DNA of 64,000 bases, from positions 248,001-312,000 of the forward strand of contig JADKHI010000006.1 in NCBI GenBank assembly GCA_016721825.1. The letters are read 5' to 3'. Made by a program: the position numbers and the translations under genes. The stretch's first letter is position 1. Each line of letters opens with the position of its first letter. Below the pieces are notes generated by a model. That model was not told where the DNA came from, searched no databases, and saw only the letters and a program-made list of their open reading frames with translations. Positions 49,832 to 58,396 of this stretch are shown here, piece by piece. Origin of the DNA: Flavobacteriales bacterium (GTDB taxonomy: Bacteria > Bacteroidota > Bacteroidia > Flavobacteriales_F > PHOS-HE28).

Positions 49832-50521
49832 CTAGGGCCGGCCGATCTTCAAGCGCACGCGCGAGGGATCGAACCGCAGCCTCTCCAGGTGGCCCATCGT
49901 ACGGCGATCCACCGTCAGCAGGTGGACATGAATGTTCGTGTCGTGATGGGTGAACACGGCCTTGTGCTTCGTGGAGAAGAAGCCCACCAGCACGGCATCG
50001 ACATCCTGCAGCATGAAGTTCTTCTGGCTGGCATGCGCTTCATCCGGACCGTGGATCTCCGTGCCGGGCGGCACATCCATCACATGGAGATGCGCTTCCG
50101 TGATCGGCCCATCGATCCGGAACGCGAAGGGTGCTGAACGATCCGCGGCCCAGCCGGTCAGGAAGGCATCGAGCGCGGCCAGGTCCACCACCTCCGCTGG
50201 AAGTGGCACATCGATCCAGTCGCGCACCTGTGCGCGAACGAAGAACGGCGCCTTCACATCGCTGCGTTCCTCCACGCGCATGGTGCTGTCGGTGACCGCG
50301 GTGGAAACGAAGCAGTGCCCATCCACGAGCATGATCTCGCCGCGCAGGAACTCCAACGGACCGATGCCATAGAGTCCCGGCTTCGCAACGCTGTCTAGCG
50401 CGATGAGCCCGGCCAACTGGCCCTCCCACATAGTCTTCCGCATGGCCCCGGTCACCGCCACCTGTCCTGTGAGGATTTGCCCCACAATGCACGCGACGAT
50501 CAGCAGCGCAGAACGGCGCAT
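49832..50521 (-). CDS. budA: Exported alpha-acetolactate decarboxylase
   Basis: A 229-residue acetolactate decarboxylase, which converts 2-acetolactate to acetoin. Family features: YGIGPLEFLRGEIMLVDG near residues 51-68 (with a catalytic Glu), and the zinc histidines in NIHVHLLTVDRRTMGHLE near 203-220. The N-terminus MRRSALLIVACIVGQILTGQ is a signal peptide, so the enzyme is exported, as known for some Gram-positive ALDCs but unusual next to fumC. ATG 50521 is used; an upstream in-frame ATG overlaps fumC. Four bases follow the fumC stop. Confidence 0.88.
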   Translation of the reverse strand: MRRSALLIVACIVGQILTGQVAVTGAMRKTMWEGQLAGLIALDSVAKPGLYGIGPLEFLRGEIMLVDGHCFVSTAVTDSTMRVEERSDVKAPFFVRAQVRDWIDVPLPAEVVDLAALDAFLTGWAADRSAPFAFRIDGPITEAHLHVMDVPPGTEIHGPDEAHASQKNFMLQDVDAVLVGFFSTKHKAVFTHHDTNIHVHLLTVDRRTMGHLERLRFDPSRVRLKIGRP

Positions 50522-50525
50522 CCGA

Positions 50526-51920
50526 TCAGCCTTCGCTGCACATCTTCGCCGGATCGACCCACTTGTCGAAATCCTCGGCGCTGACGTGACCGAGGGCAAT
50601 GGCGGCCTCCTTCAACGTGGTGCCTTCCTTGTGCGCCTTCTTCGCGATCTCGGCGCTCTTGTAGTAGCCGATGTGCGTGTTGAGGCTGGTGACGAGCATC
50701 AGCGAGTTCTCCATGTGGCGCTGGATGATAGGCCGGTTCGGTTCGATGCCCTCCGCGCACTTGTCGTTGAAGCTCACGCAGGCCTCACCGATGAGCCGGG
50801 CGCTCTGCAGCACGTTGGCGGCGATCAACGGCTTGAACACGTTCAGCTCGAAGTGCCCGTTGCTGCCGCCGATGCCCACGGCCACGTCGTTGCCCATCAC
50901 CTGGGCGCAGACCATGGTGAGCGCCTCGGGTTGCGTGGGGTTGACCTTGCCGGGCATGATGGATGATCCGGGCTCGTTGTCGGGGATCACCAGCTCACCG
51001 ATGCCGCTGCGGGGACCGCTGCTGAGCATGCGGATGTCGTTGCCGATCTTCATCAGGCTCACGGCCAGGCGGCGCAGGGCGCTGCTCAGTTCCACCATGG
51101 CATCGTGCGCGGCAAGCGCCTCGAACTTGTTCGGTGCCGTCACGAACGGCAGCCCGGTGAGCTCGGCGATCTTCTTCGCCACGAGCACGCTGTAGCCCAC
51201 GGGCGCATTGAGGCCGGTGCCCACGGCCGTTCCGCCGAGCGCCAGTTCACGCACCATCTCCAGGGCGTTGTTCACCGCGCGCATGCCGTTGTCCAGCTGC
51301 TGCACGTAGCCGCTGAACTCCTGGCCGAGCGTGAGCGGCGTGGCGTCCATGAAGTGCGTGCGACCGGTCTTCACGATGTCCTTGAAGTCGACCGTCTTCT
51401 TCGCCAGCGTATCGCGCAGCTTCTTCACGCCGGGCAGCGTCACCTCCACCGTCAGCTTGTAGGCCGCGATGTGCATGGCCGTCGGGTAGGTGTCGTTGCT
51501 GCTCTGGCTCTTGTTGACGTCGTCGTTCGGGTTGAGCACCTTCTGCTCATCGGTGAGCTTGCCACCGCTGAGCACGTGAGCGCGGTAGGCCACCACCTCG
51601 TTCACGTTCATGTTGCTCTGCGTGCCGCTGCCGGTCTGCCAGATCACCAGCGGGAACTGGTCGTCGAGCGCGCCGGTGAGGATCTCGTCGCACACCTTGC
51701 CGATGAGGTCGCTCTTCTCCTTGGGCAACTTGCCCAGCTCGAGGTTGGTGAGGGCGGCGGCCTTCTTCAGGTAGGCGAAGGCATGCACGATCTCGCGCGG
51801 CATGCTGCCCGGTGGGCCGATCTTGAAGTTGTTGCGGCTGCGCTCGGTCTGCGCGCCCCAGTACTTGTCGGCAGGCACCTTCACTTCGCCCATCGTGTCC
51901 TTCTCGATCCGGTAGTCCAT
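50526..51920 (-). CDS. fumC: Fumarate hydratase, class II
   Basis: A 464-residue iron-free fumarase of the TCA cycle, interconverting fumarate and malate. Seen: N-terminal KYWGAQTERSRNNFKIG near residues 19-35, SSNDTYPTAMHIAAYK near 139-154, and the signature GSSIMPGKVNPTQ near 318-330. Length matches. It is transcribed with the downstream acetolactate decarboxylase gene (4-base gap). Cytoplasmic. Confidence 0.96.
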   Translation of the reverse strand: MDYRIEKDTMGEVKVPADKYWGAQTERSRNNFKIGPPGSMPREIVHAFAYLKKAAALTNLELGKLPKEKSDLIGKVCDEILTGALDDQFPLVIWQTGSGTQSNMNVNEVVAYRAHVLSGGKLTDEQKVLNPNDDVNKSQSSNDTYPTAMHIAAYKLTVEVTLPGVKKLRDTLAKKTVDFKDIVKTGRTHFMDATPLTLGQEFSGYVQQLDNGMRAVNNALEMVRELALGGTAVGTGLNAPVGYSVLVAKKIAELTGLPFVTAPNKFEALAAHDAMVELSSALRRLAVSLMKIGNDIRMLSSGPRSGIGELVIPDNEPGSSIMPGKVNPTQPEALTMVCAQVMGNDVAVGIGGSNGHFELNVFKPLIAANVLQSARLIGEACVSFNDKCAEGIEPNRPIIQRHMENSLMLVTSLNTHIGYYKSAEIAKKAHKEGTTLKEAAIALGHVSAEDFDKWVDPAKMCSEG

Positions 51921-51983
51921 GTCAGTTGGCAGTTTTCAGTAGGCTGATAGCAGTTGTCGTTGAACAGTAAGCAGCACGCTTCT

Positions 51984-52334
51984 TCATCCGATCAATTCCT
52001 CAATAAGCTCCAGGGGGCGACCGATGACAGCCTTGCTGTTGCGCACCACGATGGGCCGTTCGATCAGCTCGGGGTTCTCGCGCATCACCCTCACCCATTC
52101 ATGCTCGTTCAAGCGCAGCGTTGCGTAACGTTCCTTGAAGAGCGGCTCCTTCCGACGGATAAGATCCTCCGCCTTTGCGCCCAACTTCATGATGAGCAGT
52201 TCCATCTGCTTCTCCGAAGGCACGGCCTTCATGTAGTCGATCACCTTCGGGTCAATTCCCGCGTCCATCAGCAACTTCAGGCCGGCCACGCTGGTGGAGC
52301 ACTTCGGGTTGTGATAGATCGTCCAAGAAGGCAT
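51984..52334 (-). CDS. ArsC/Spx-family protein (arsenate reductase-like)
   Basis: A 116-residue thioredoxin-fold protein of the ArsC family. The active-site Cys is in IYHNPKCSTSVAGLKLL (Cys11), the position used by glutaredoxin-linked arsenate reductases. FKERYATLRL and NPELIERPIVVRNSKAVIGR match the family's substrate loop (ERPIVV). Such proteins may reduce arsenate or act as YffB-type proteins of unknown role. ATG 52334 precedes the conserved strand; a longer in-frame start would overlap prfB. It lies 38 bases after prfB. Confidence 0.85.
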   Translation of the reverse strand: MPSWTIYHNPKCSTSVAGLKLLMDAGIDPKVIDYMKAVPSEKQMELLIMKLGAKAEDLIRRKEPLFKERYATLRLNEHEWVRVMRENPELIERPIVVRNSKAVIGRPLELIEELIG

Positions 52335-52372
52335 GCTCTCTTTCGATCTGCTGGAAGTTGGTCCGCTGTCGC

Positions 52373-53470
52373 TCACACGTTCTGGCTTTGGCCCTGTTGC
52401 ATGAGGAAGGCCTTGAGGAAGCCATCGATCTCGCCGTTGAGCACATCATCGGTGCTGCTGGTCTCATGTCCGGTGCGTACGTCCTTGACGAGCTTGTACG
52501 GCTGCAGCACATAGTTGCGGATCTGGCTTCCCCACTCGATCTTCTTCTTTCCGGCTTCGATCTCGTTGCGCTTGCTTCTACGGCGGTCCAGTTCCATCTC
52601 GTACAACTGGCTCTTCAGCAACTGCATGGCCTTGGTCTTGTTGTCCAGCTGACTGCGCGTTTCGGTGTTCTCGATCACGATGCCGCTGGGTCCGTGACGC
52701 AGGCGCACACCGGTCTCCACCTTGTTCACGTTCTGGCCACCGGCACCACCGCTTCGGAACGTATCCCAAGTAATGTCGCTGGGGTTGATGTCGATCTCGA
52801 TGGTCTCGTCCACGAGCGGATACACGTACACGCTGACGAAGCTGGTGTGGCGGCGAGCGTTGCTGTCGAAGGGGCTGATGCGCACCAGACGGTGTACGCC
52901 GTTCTCGCTCTTCAGCATGCCGTAAGCGAAGTCGCCGTTCACCTCCATGGTGGCCTGCTTGATCCCGGCACCGTCACCATCCTGGTAGTCGAGCACCTTC
53001 ACTTCGTAGCCGTTCTTACCGGCCCACATGCGGTACATGCGCAGGAGCATCAGGGCCCAATCGCAGCTTTCGGTGCCGCCCGCTCCACTGCTGATCTGCA
53101 CCACGGCGCTCAAGGGATCCTCTTCGGCGCTGAGCATGTTCTTGAACTCGAGCTCTTCCAGGGCAGCGGCGGCTTTGGTGTACTGCGTGTCCATCTCGTC
53201 CTCGCTCACGTCCTTGGCCTTGAAGAAGTCGAAGGTGACCTCGGCGTCGTCGACCTCGCGCTTCACGGCTTCGTAGAGACCCACCCAGCGCTTGAGCTCG
53301 CGGATCTTCTTCATCACCACTTGGGCCTTCTTCTGGTCGTTCCAGAAGTCGGGGTCGTGGGTGTACTTCTCTTCTTCGAGGATCTGCCCGCGTTTCTCCT
53401 CCACGTCGAGGTAGCCCTTGAGGGCCTCAAGGCGTGTCTGAAGCTCGGAGATCTTGTCGATGGTGACCAT
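52373..53470 (-). CDS. prfB: Peptide chain release factor 2
   Basis: A 365-residue RF2 that releases peptides at UGA and UAA codons. Seen: the anticodon-like SPF in RISPFDSNARR near residues 198-208, and the catalytic GGQ in FRSGGAGGQNVNKVETG near 238-254. The usual programmed frameshift (in-frame UGA near codon 25) is absent: the frame runs uninterrupted through LKGYLDVEEKRG. So it is not autoregulated that way. ATG 53470. Cytoplasmic. Confidence 0.95.
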   Translation of the reverse strand: MVTIDKISELQTRLEALKGYLDVEEKRGQILEEEKYTHDPDFWNDQKKAQVVMKKIRELKRWVGLYEAVKREVDDAEVTFDFFKAKDVSEDEMDTQYTKAAAALEELEFKNMLSAEEDPLSAVVQISSGAGGTESCDWALMLLRMYRMWAGKNGYEVKVLDYQDGDGAGIKQATMEVNGDFAYGMLKSENGVHRLVRISPFDSNARRHTSFVSVYVYPLVDETIEIDINPSDITWDTFRSGGAGGQNVNKVETGVRLRHGPSGIVIENTETRSQLDNKTKAMQLLKSQLYEMELDRRRSKRNEIEAGKKKIEWGSQIRNYVLQPYKLVKDVRTGHETSSTDDVLNGEIDGFLKAFLMQQGQSQNV

Positions 53471-53547
53471 GGGCGTACGCTCGGTGCTGTGCCTTCGGGA
53501 TGTCGCAGGCAGGCAACGCGGCCGCGAATTTACGGCCTGGCGGGCCT

Positions 53548-54018
53548 TCAGGAACGCTCGGGCAAAGCGACCTCCACCTTGTCCATTTCAAAACCACGGG
53601 ATAAGAGGTAGCGGATCACCCGTTGGCGCCGCATGGGGGCCGTGTGTGCTTTCTCCAAGGCCCAGCGCCGTTGGACCAACCGTTTCAGTGTGACCATGTA
53701 CTCGTCTTCATCAATGGCCTTCAGTCCAAGCTTGATGCACGGTCCGGAGATGCGGCGGGCCTTCAGTTCGTATTCGATCTTGTTGCGGCCCCAGCCCTTC
53801 TGGTGGAACTTGCTGACAGCAAAGGTCTCGGCGAAGCGTTGCTCATTGAGAAAACCCTCGCCGATCAGGCGGCTGATGGCGTCCTCCACCTGCGCCCGGT
53901 GAAGCCCCCAGGCGTAGAGCTTGTCACGCACTTCCTGGTGGCCACGCTCCTGAACAGCGCAGTACCGACGGGCCTTGTCGAGGGCTTCTGTGGGAGAGAA
54001 CTGCTTGGCGAGGGGCAT
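53548..54018 (-). CDS. recX: Regulatory protein RecX
   Basis: A 156-residue RecX-family protein that modulates RecA filaments. It shows the three-helix repeats: ALDKARRYCAVQERGHQEVR near residues 12-31, RLIGEGFLNEQRFAETFA near 51-68, and GRNKIEYELKARRIS near 76-90. ATG 54018 is chosen because it lies next to the conserved start of the family; an upstream ATG at 54048 is in frame. recA is not in the window. Confidence 0.88.
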   Translation of the reverse strand: MPLAKQFSPTEALDKARRYCAVQERGHQEVRDKLYAWGLHRAQVEDAISRLIGEGFLNEQRFAETFAVSKFHQKGWGRNKIEYELKARRISGPCIKLGLKAIDEDEYMVTLKRLVQRRWALEKAHTAPMRRQRVIRYLLSRGFEMDKVEVALPERS

Positions 54019-54083
54019 GGTGCTGCGAAGATGCGCGAACAGCCGCAAGGATCATCCTGGATCCGGCGACGTTCATATCGCCC

Positions 54084-55638
54084 CTACAGCGGGATCTCCT
54101 TCCCCTCCGCGTCGAACATGTGGAAGTCGAGGTACTGGCTTGCGCCTTCGCCCACGATGGTCACGTTCTTGCGCCAGCGCCACCACCACTTGCGCTGGAT
54201 GCTCCAGATGCCTTTGGTGAGGTAGGCCGCGATGAAGGGGTGCACCTTGAGCGTGATGCCGCTCATGTCCTTCTCGATGTGCAGGTAGTTCAGCGCGTTC
54301 TCGATCTCGTCGATGATGAGCACCGGGGCGCTCACTTCACCGGTGCCGCCACAGGTGGGGCAGCTCTCGCTGGTGTCGATCTCGGTTTCCGGCCGCACGC
54401 GTTGGCGAGTCATCTCGATCACACCGAAGCGGCTCGGGGGAAGGACGTTGTGCTTGGCCTTGTCGTCGGCCATGGCGTCCTTCAGCTCCTTGTGCAGGAT
54501 CCGGCGGTTCTCCGGCTCGTAGAGGTCGATGAAGTCCACGCAGATGATGCCGCCCATGTCACGCAGGCGCAGCAGGCGTGCGATCTCCTTGGCGGCCTCC
54601 ACGTTGGTGTCGAGTGCGTTCTGCTCCTGGTCCTTCGCACCGCTGCCTTTGCGACCGCCGCTGTTCACGTCGATGACGTGCATGGCCTCGGTCTTCTCCA
54701 CCACCAGGTAGGCTCCGCTAGGCAGCACGACCTGTTTGCCGAAGGCCTGCTTGATCCGCTTGTTGACCCCGAAGTTGTCGAAGATGTCGAGCTTGCCCTT
54801 GTAGTGCCTTTACGATGCCCTTCTTCTCGGGATTCGTCTTCTCCAGCGTCTGGTAGATCTCCTCGGTAAGGAGCTCATCGTTCACATGGATGTTCGTGAA
54901 ATCCTTGTTGAGCACATCGCGCAGCACAGCACTGGTGCGGTCGATCTCACCCAAAAGACGCTTGGGAGGTATGGCGTTCTTCAGGTTGTAGAACATTACA
55001 TCCCACCTCGACATCAGGTTCTTGAGGTCGCCCTCGAGATCCTCGGTGCGTTTGCCCTCAGCGTTTGTGCGGATGATCATGCCGAAGTTCTTCGGCCGGA
55101 TGGCATGCATCAGCTCCTTCAGCCGCTTGCGCTCCACTTCGTCAGTGATGCGGCTGCTGATACTGACCTTGTTGATGAAGGGCACAAGCACCATGTAGCG
55201 GCCGGCGATGGTGACCTCTGCTGAAAGACGAGGGCCCTTGGTGCTGATGGGTTCCTTGGCGATCTGCACCAGGATGCTCTGACTGGCACTGATGACGTCC
55301 GCCATCTTGCCCTCCTTGGTGATATCCGCCTCCGGGTTCCAACCATCCAAAGAGGGGCTGGTGATGCTGCCGCTAACAGCGCCCTTGACGAACTTGTAGC
55401 TGTTGCGGTACTGCGGCCCCAGGTCGAAGTAGTGCAAGAACGCGTCCTTCTCGTGGCCCACGTCCACGAACGCCGCGTTGAGGCCTGGCGCCACTTTGCG
55501 CACCTTGGCCAGATAGATATCGCCCACCGTGAACCCACGCTCGGTGCGTTCACGATGCAACTCCATGAGGAGCTTGTCGCGCATCAGTGCGATGGCGACC
55601 TCCCCCTCAGTGGCACGGATGATCAGGTCGACGCTCAT
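54084..55638 (-). CDS. rng: Ribonuclease G/E family (frameshifted as read)
   Basis: A ~517-residue endoribonuclease for rRNA and mRNA processing. Residues 1-280 (55638 down to about 54810) contain the S1 domain (AKVRKVAPGLNAAFVDVGHE and KDAFLHYFDLG) and the 5'-sensor. The rest, to 54084, has the catalytic DNase-I-like part (HVIDVNSGGRKG, GGIICVDFIDLYEPENRR) and the zinc-link CPTCGGTG. The halves are in different frames, joined near 54804-54810 between GIVK and YKGKLDIFDNFG. One base too many (or two missing) explains it. A sequencing error is more likely than a dead gene. Confidence 0.88.
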
Positions 55639-55700
55639 GCCAGAAGGATGTTCGGAAAGAATGCACCGATCCGCATGGATGTGCGATCACCCGACCGAAA

Positions 55701-55729
55701 GCCCGTCCCCGCGAAGCGGTAGGACGGGC
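55701..55729 (-). terminator. Hairpin terminator after the COX24-type gene
   Basis: On the minus strand GCCCGTCC-TA-CCGC-TTC-GCGG-GGACGGGC, a 12-pair stem with a two-base bulge, then TTTCGG. It separates the small ribosomal protein gene from rng. Confidence 0.75.
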
Positions 55730-55750
55730 AATGCCGGTCACGAGCGCCCT

Positions 55751-55846
55751 TTAGCGGGTGCGCTTCTTGTGACGGTTCTTCCGAAGACGCTTCTTGCGTT
55801 TGTGTGTCGCCATCTTATGGCGCTTGCGCTTCTTTCCGCAGGGCAT
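55751..55846 (-). CDS. AURKAIP1/COX24-type small basic ribosomal protein
   Basis: A 31-residue, strongly basic protein (begins MPCGKKRKRHKMATHKRKKR). It matches the short bacterial relatives of the mitochondrial mS38 (AURKAIP1/COX24) family, known in Bacteroidota as a ribosomal small-subunit-associated peptide. ATG 55846 lies 2 bases after the end of the TPR gene. A hairpin terminator follows. The usual third residue in relatives I recall is Ser; here it is Cys. Confidence 0.85.
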   Translation of the reverse strand: MPCGKKRKRHKMATHKRKKRLRKNRHKKRTR

Positions 55847-55848
55847 GG

Positions 55849-56393
55849 TTACGATCCTTTATGTTCTAATTCGTCGATGAGCCGTTGTGCCCCATTGGAG
55901 AGGGCCGTATCGGTCACCAGTGTCTTGTAGTGGTCAGCGCTTCCACCGCCAGCGTAGTGCTGTCGAGCGAAGCGTAGGCGCGCCCCAGAAAGGCGTAGGC
56001 GTCGGGGTACCCTTTCGGGTCCAGTGCGATCACCTTGCGGAAACGGTCCATGGACTTGTCGTACTGGCCTGTCTGCCAGCTGAACACGCCCAGATGGAAT
56101 TGGGCTTCCGCATTATCCGGTTCCTTCTCGGCCAGGTCACGCAGCTTGAGGATGATCTGCATGGGAGGTCCGCCTGCATTGAGTTCTGCGAGGATGGCGG
56201 CAACGCGCGGGTCCTTGCTCAACGGTCCATCCACCTGTGGGGTGGAACCGCTGTTGGGATCCTCGCTCACACGGGCACTTGCCGCGTTCGCTTCCGCCTT
56301 GCCCGAGGGGGTCCGGGGCGCCAATACCAAAAGAACGGTCACCAGCACAGCCCCGCCGACCATCAGCCATTGGGGCGTTCCCAACTTCTTCAT
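55849..56393 (-). CDS. TPR-repeat membrane protein (frameshifted near its end)
   Basis: About 181 residues. N-terminal membrane segment (WLMVGGAVLVTVLLVLAP), a low-complexity linker, then TPR helices at about 85-160 (AEAQFHLGVFSWQTGQYDKS, DAYAFLGRAYASLDSTTLAV). As read, the frame stops at 55914, but a single missing base near 55937 restores a natural continuation (HYKTLVTDTALSNGAQRLID...) ending at a TAA 2 bases before the small ribosomal gene. ATG 56393 overlaps the HU stop (56390) by 4 bases. Confidence 0.7.
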
Positions 56394-56683
56394 GCCTTCA
56401 CTGCACTACGGCCCTTCACCTTGTCAACGAAGGTGTCGGCCGGCTTGAACGCAGGCACGTCATGGGCCGGAATGATGATGGTGGTGTTACGCGACAGGAT
56501 ACGACCCGTCTTCTGCGCGCGATGCTTCACCACGAAACTCCCAAAGCCACGAAGGTGCACGTCCTCACCCTTCTCCAGGCTGGTCTTCACCTCTTCCATG
56601 AAGGCCTCCAAGGTCGTCAGCACAACCGTGCGTTCGATCCCGGTGCGCTTCGCGATGATGCCGACCAGTTCTGCCTTCGTCAT
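56390..56683 (-). CDS. HU/IHF-family DNA-binding protein
   Basis: A 97-residue histone-like protein. It starts MTKAELVGIIAKRTGIERTV and has the beta-arm region RGFGSFVVKHRAQKTGRILS then NTTIIIPAHDVPAFKP. Closer to the IHF-beta/HU group than to specialised relatives. ATG 56683 is chosen over an in-frame ATG at 56710 because it begins the conserved helix and a perfect -7 element precedes it. It is the only gene of normal size between 54.8 and 61.8 kb without a frameshift. Confidence 0.93.
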   Translation of the reverse strand: MTKAELVGIIAKRTGIERTVVLTTLEAFMEEVKTSLEKGEDVHLRGFGSFVVKHRAQKTGRILSRNTTIIIPAHDVPAFKPADTFVDKVKGRSAVKA

Positions 56684-56707
56684 TGCCCTTCCGAGGTTTT
56701 GGGGCCG

Positions 56708-56715
56708 CAAAGATA
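56708..56715 (-). promoter_or_regulatory. -7 promoter element of the HU gene
   Basis: TATCTTTG on the minus strand, exact TAnnTTTG match, 25 bases before ATG 56683. A CATCTTTG element for mutY faces the other way at 56739-56746. Confidence 0.6.
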
Positions 56716-56753
56716 GACTTTTCGATCCTTCTCCAACCCATCTTTGCGCCTGT

Positions 56754-57822
56754 ATGTCAACACGTTCATGGTTCAGCCGGAGCCTGGCCCCTTGGTACCG
56801 GGCCCATGGCCGTGATCTGCCCTGGCGCAGGACCCCGCGACCTGTACCGCATCTGGCTCAGCGAGGTGATCCCTGCAGCAGACCCGGGTGGACCAGGAAC
56901 CGCCTACTACGAGCGGTTCGTGGAGCAATACCCCACGGTGGCCCGTCTCGCCTCAGCGCCCGAAGGGGCGGTCATGAAGCTGTGGCAGGGCCTGGGGTAC
57001 TACAGCCGAGCCCGCAATCTGATGGCCGCCGCCCGGCAGGTGGTCCAGGAGCATGGTGGCACCTTCCCTTCCACCTTCCCGGAGCTGCTGAAGCTGAAAG
57101 GTGTAGGCGACTACACCGCCGCCGCCATCGCTTCCATCGTCTTCGACCGGCCCGAAGCGGTGGTGGACGGGAACGTGTACCGGGTGCTGGCCCGGGTGTT
57201 CGGGATCGACACGCCGATCGACTCCACCGAGGGGCGTAAGGCTTTTCCGCGAACTGGCCAACAGCCTGTTGGACCCTTCGAACGCCGGGGACCACAACCA
57301 GAGCGTGATGGAGCTGGGCGCAACCGTCTGCCTGCCGCGCAACCCCGCCTGTGGGGACTGTCCACTGTCGGGCCGTTGCATTGCCCGCAAGGAAGGACGC
57401 ATCGACCGCTTGCCGGTGAAGGCCGGAAAGACCAAGGTGCGCGACCGCTACTTCCACTACCTGATCATCCGCTCCGGGGGGCGGATCTGGCTGCACCAGC
57501 GGACGGAGAAGGACATCTGGCGCGACCTCTATCAACCGCCCCTGGTCGAAACCACTAGCGCTGCTACCAAGGCTCAGGTGGCCCGCAGGGCGACAGACCT
57601 CTTGGGCTACCAACCTATATTGGAGGCCCTGGCCGGTCCCGTGCGCCATGTGCTCAGCCATCAAGTGATCCATGCTCGGTTCTGGACCGTCCTTGGTCGG
57701 AGCTGATCGCTGTGCCAGAAGGTTGGGTGTTGGTCGGCCCTACGGAGCTAAAGGACCACGCTGTGCCTCGGCTGATCGAGCGGTTCCTCGAAGTCCCGGA
57801 CGGTCCGGACCTTTTCTCCTGA
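56754..57822 (+). CDS. mutY: A/G-specific adenine glycosylase (several frameshifts as read)
   Basis: About 355 residues. MutY removes adenine opposite 8-oxoguanine. Seen in pieces: WYRAHGRDLPWR at the start, DLYRIWLSEVI, WQGLGYYSRARNLMAAA, the HhH LKLKGVGDYTAAAIAS, catalytic Asp in VVDGNVYRVL, and the 4Fe-4S cysteines in CLPRNPACGDCPLSGRC; then a NUDIX-like C-terminal domain to a TGA at 57822. Five single-base shifts are needed: near 56833 (CCCC), 56871 (CCC), 56899 (GG), 57245 (TTTT) and 57690. Most fall in short homopolymers. Confidence 0.85.
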
Positions 57823-57869
57823 ACATCGCTGATGTTATCCACGATCCAGGAAGGCTTCGGGGCGGGGGT

Positions 57870-57877
57870 TATCTTTG
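57870..57877 (+). promoter_or_regulatory. -7 promoter element of ssb
   Basis: TATCTTTG, exact TAnnTTTG match, ending 20 bases before ATG 57897. Confidence 0.6.
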
Positions 57878-57896
57878 AAGTCCATTCCTTTCATCC

Positions 57897-58352
57897 ATGT
57901 CCGGAGTCAACAAAGTGATCCTCATCGGCAACTTGGGCGCCGATCCTGAAGTGCGGCACCTGCAGAACGGCGCCTCCGTGGCCAACTTCCGCATCGCCAC
58001 CAGCGAGACCTACAAGGACAAGACCACGGGCGAAGCGCGAGCAGACCGAGTGGCACAGCATCGTGGCGTGGCGCGGCCTTGCTGAGATCACCGAGAAGTA
58101 CCTGCGCAAAGGCAGCAAGGTGTACGTGGAAGGCAAGCTCCGCACCCGCCAATGGCAGGACAAGGAGGGCACCACCCGTTACACGACGGAGATCCAGGCC
58201 GACGAGATGAACCTGCTTGACCGCCCGACCGATCGTGCGGAAGGTGGAGCACCGATGTCCGCACAGCCTCAGCGCCAGCAGGAAGCCGCCGGTGCTCCCA
58301 TGGCAGCTTCCCCGCAGCTGGTCCTGACGAGTTGGACGACCTTCCTTTCTGA
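57897..58352 (+). CDS. ssb: Single-stranded DNA-binding protein (two frameshifts as read)
   Basis: About 151 residues. OB-fold start MSGVNKVILIGNLGADPEVR, then VANFRIATSETYKDKTTGE, TEWHSIVAWRGLAEI (in the second frame), VYVEGKLRTRQWQDKEG, a Gln/Pro-rich tail and the partner-binding end ELDDLPF before TGA 58352. One base is missing near 58037 and one extra near 58310, so the total length stays a multiple of three. It follows mutY and precedes gldE, the arrangement usual in Flavobacteria. Confidence 0.87.
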
Positions 58353-58396
58353 TCGACCCTTTCGCGCGTTCCACTTGACAGGGCTCTCCTGATCGG

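Noticed and set aside
54084..55638. Genuine pseudogenisation of rng, mutY, ssb and neighbours
   Set aside because: Core genes, intact motifs on both sides of each shift, and clustering in one 7 kb block point to sequence errors.
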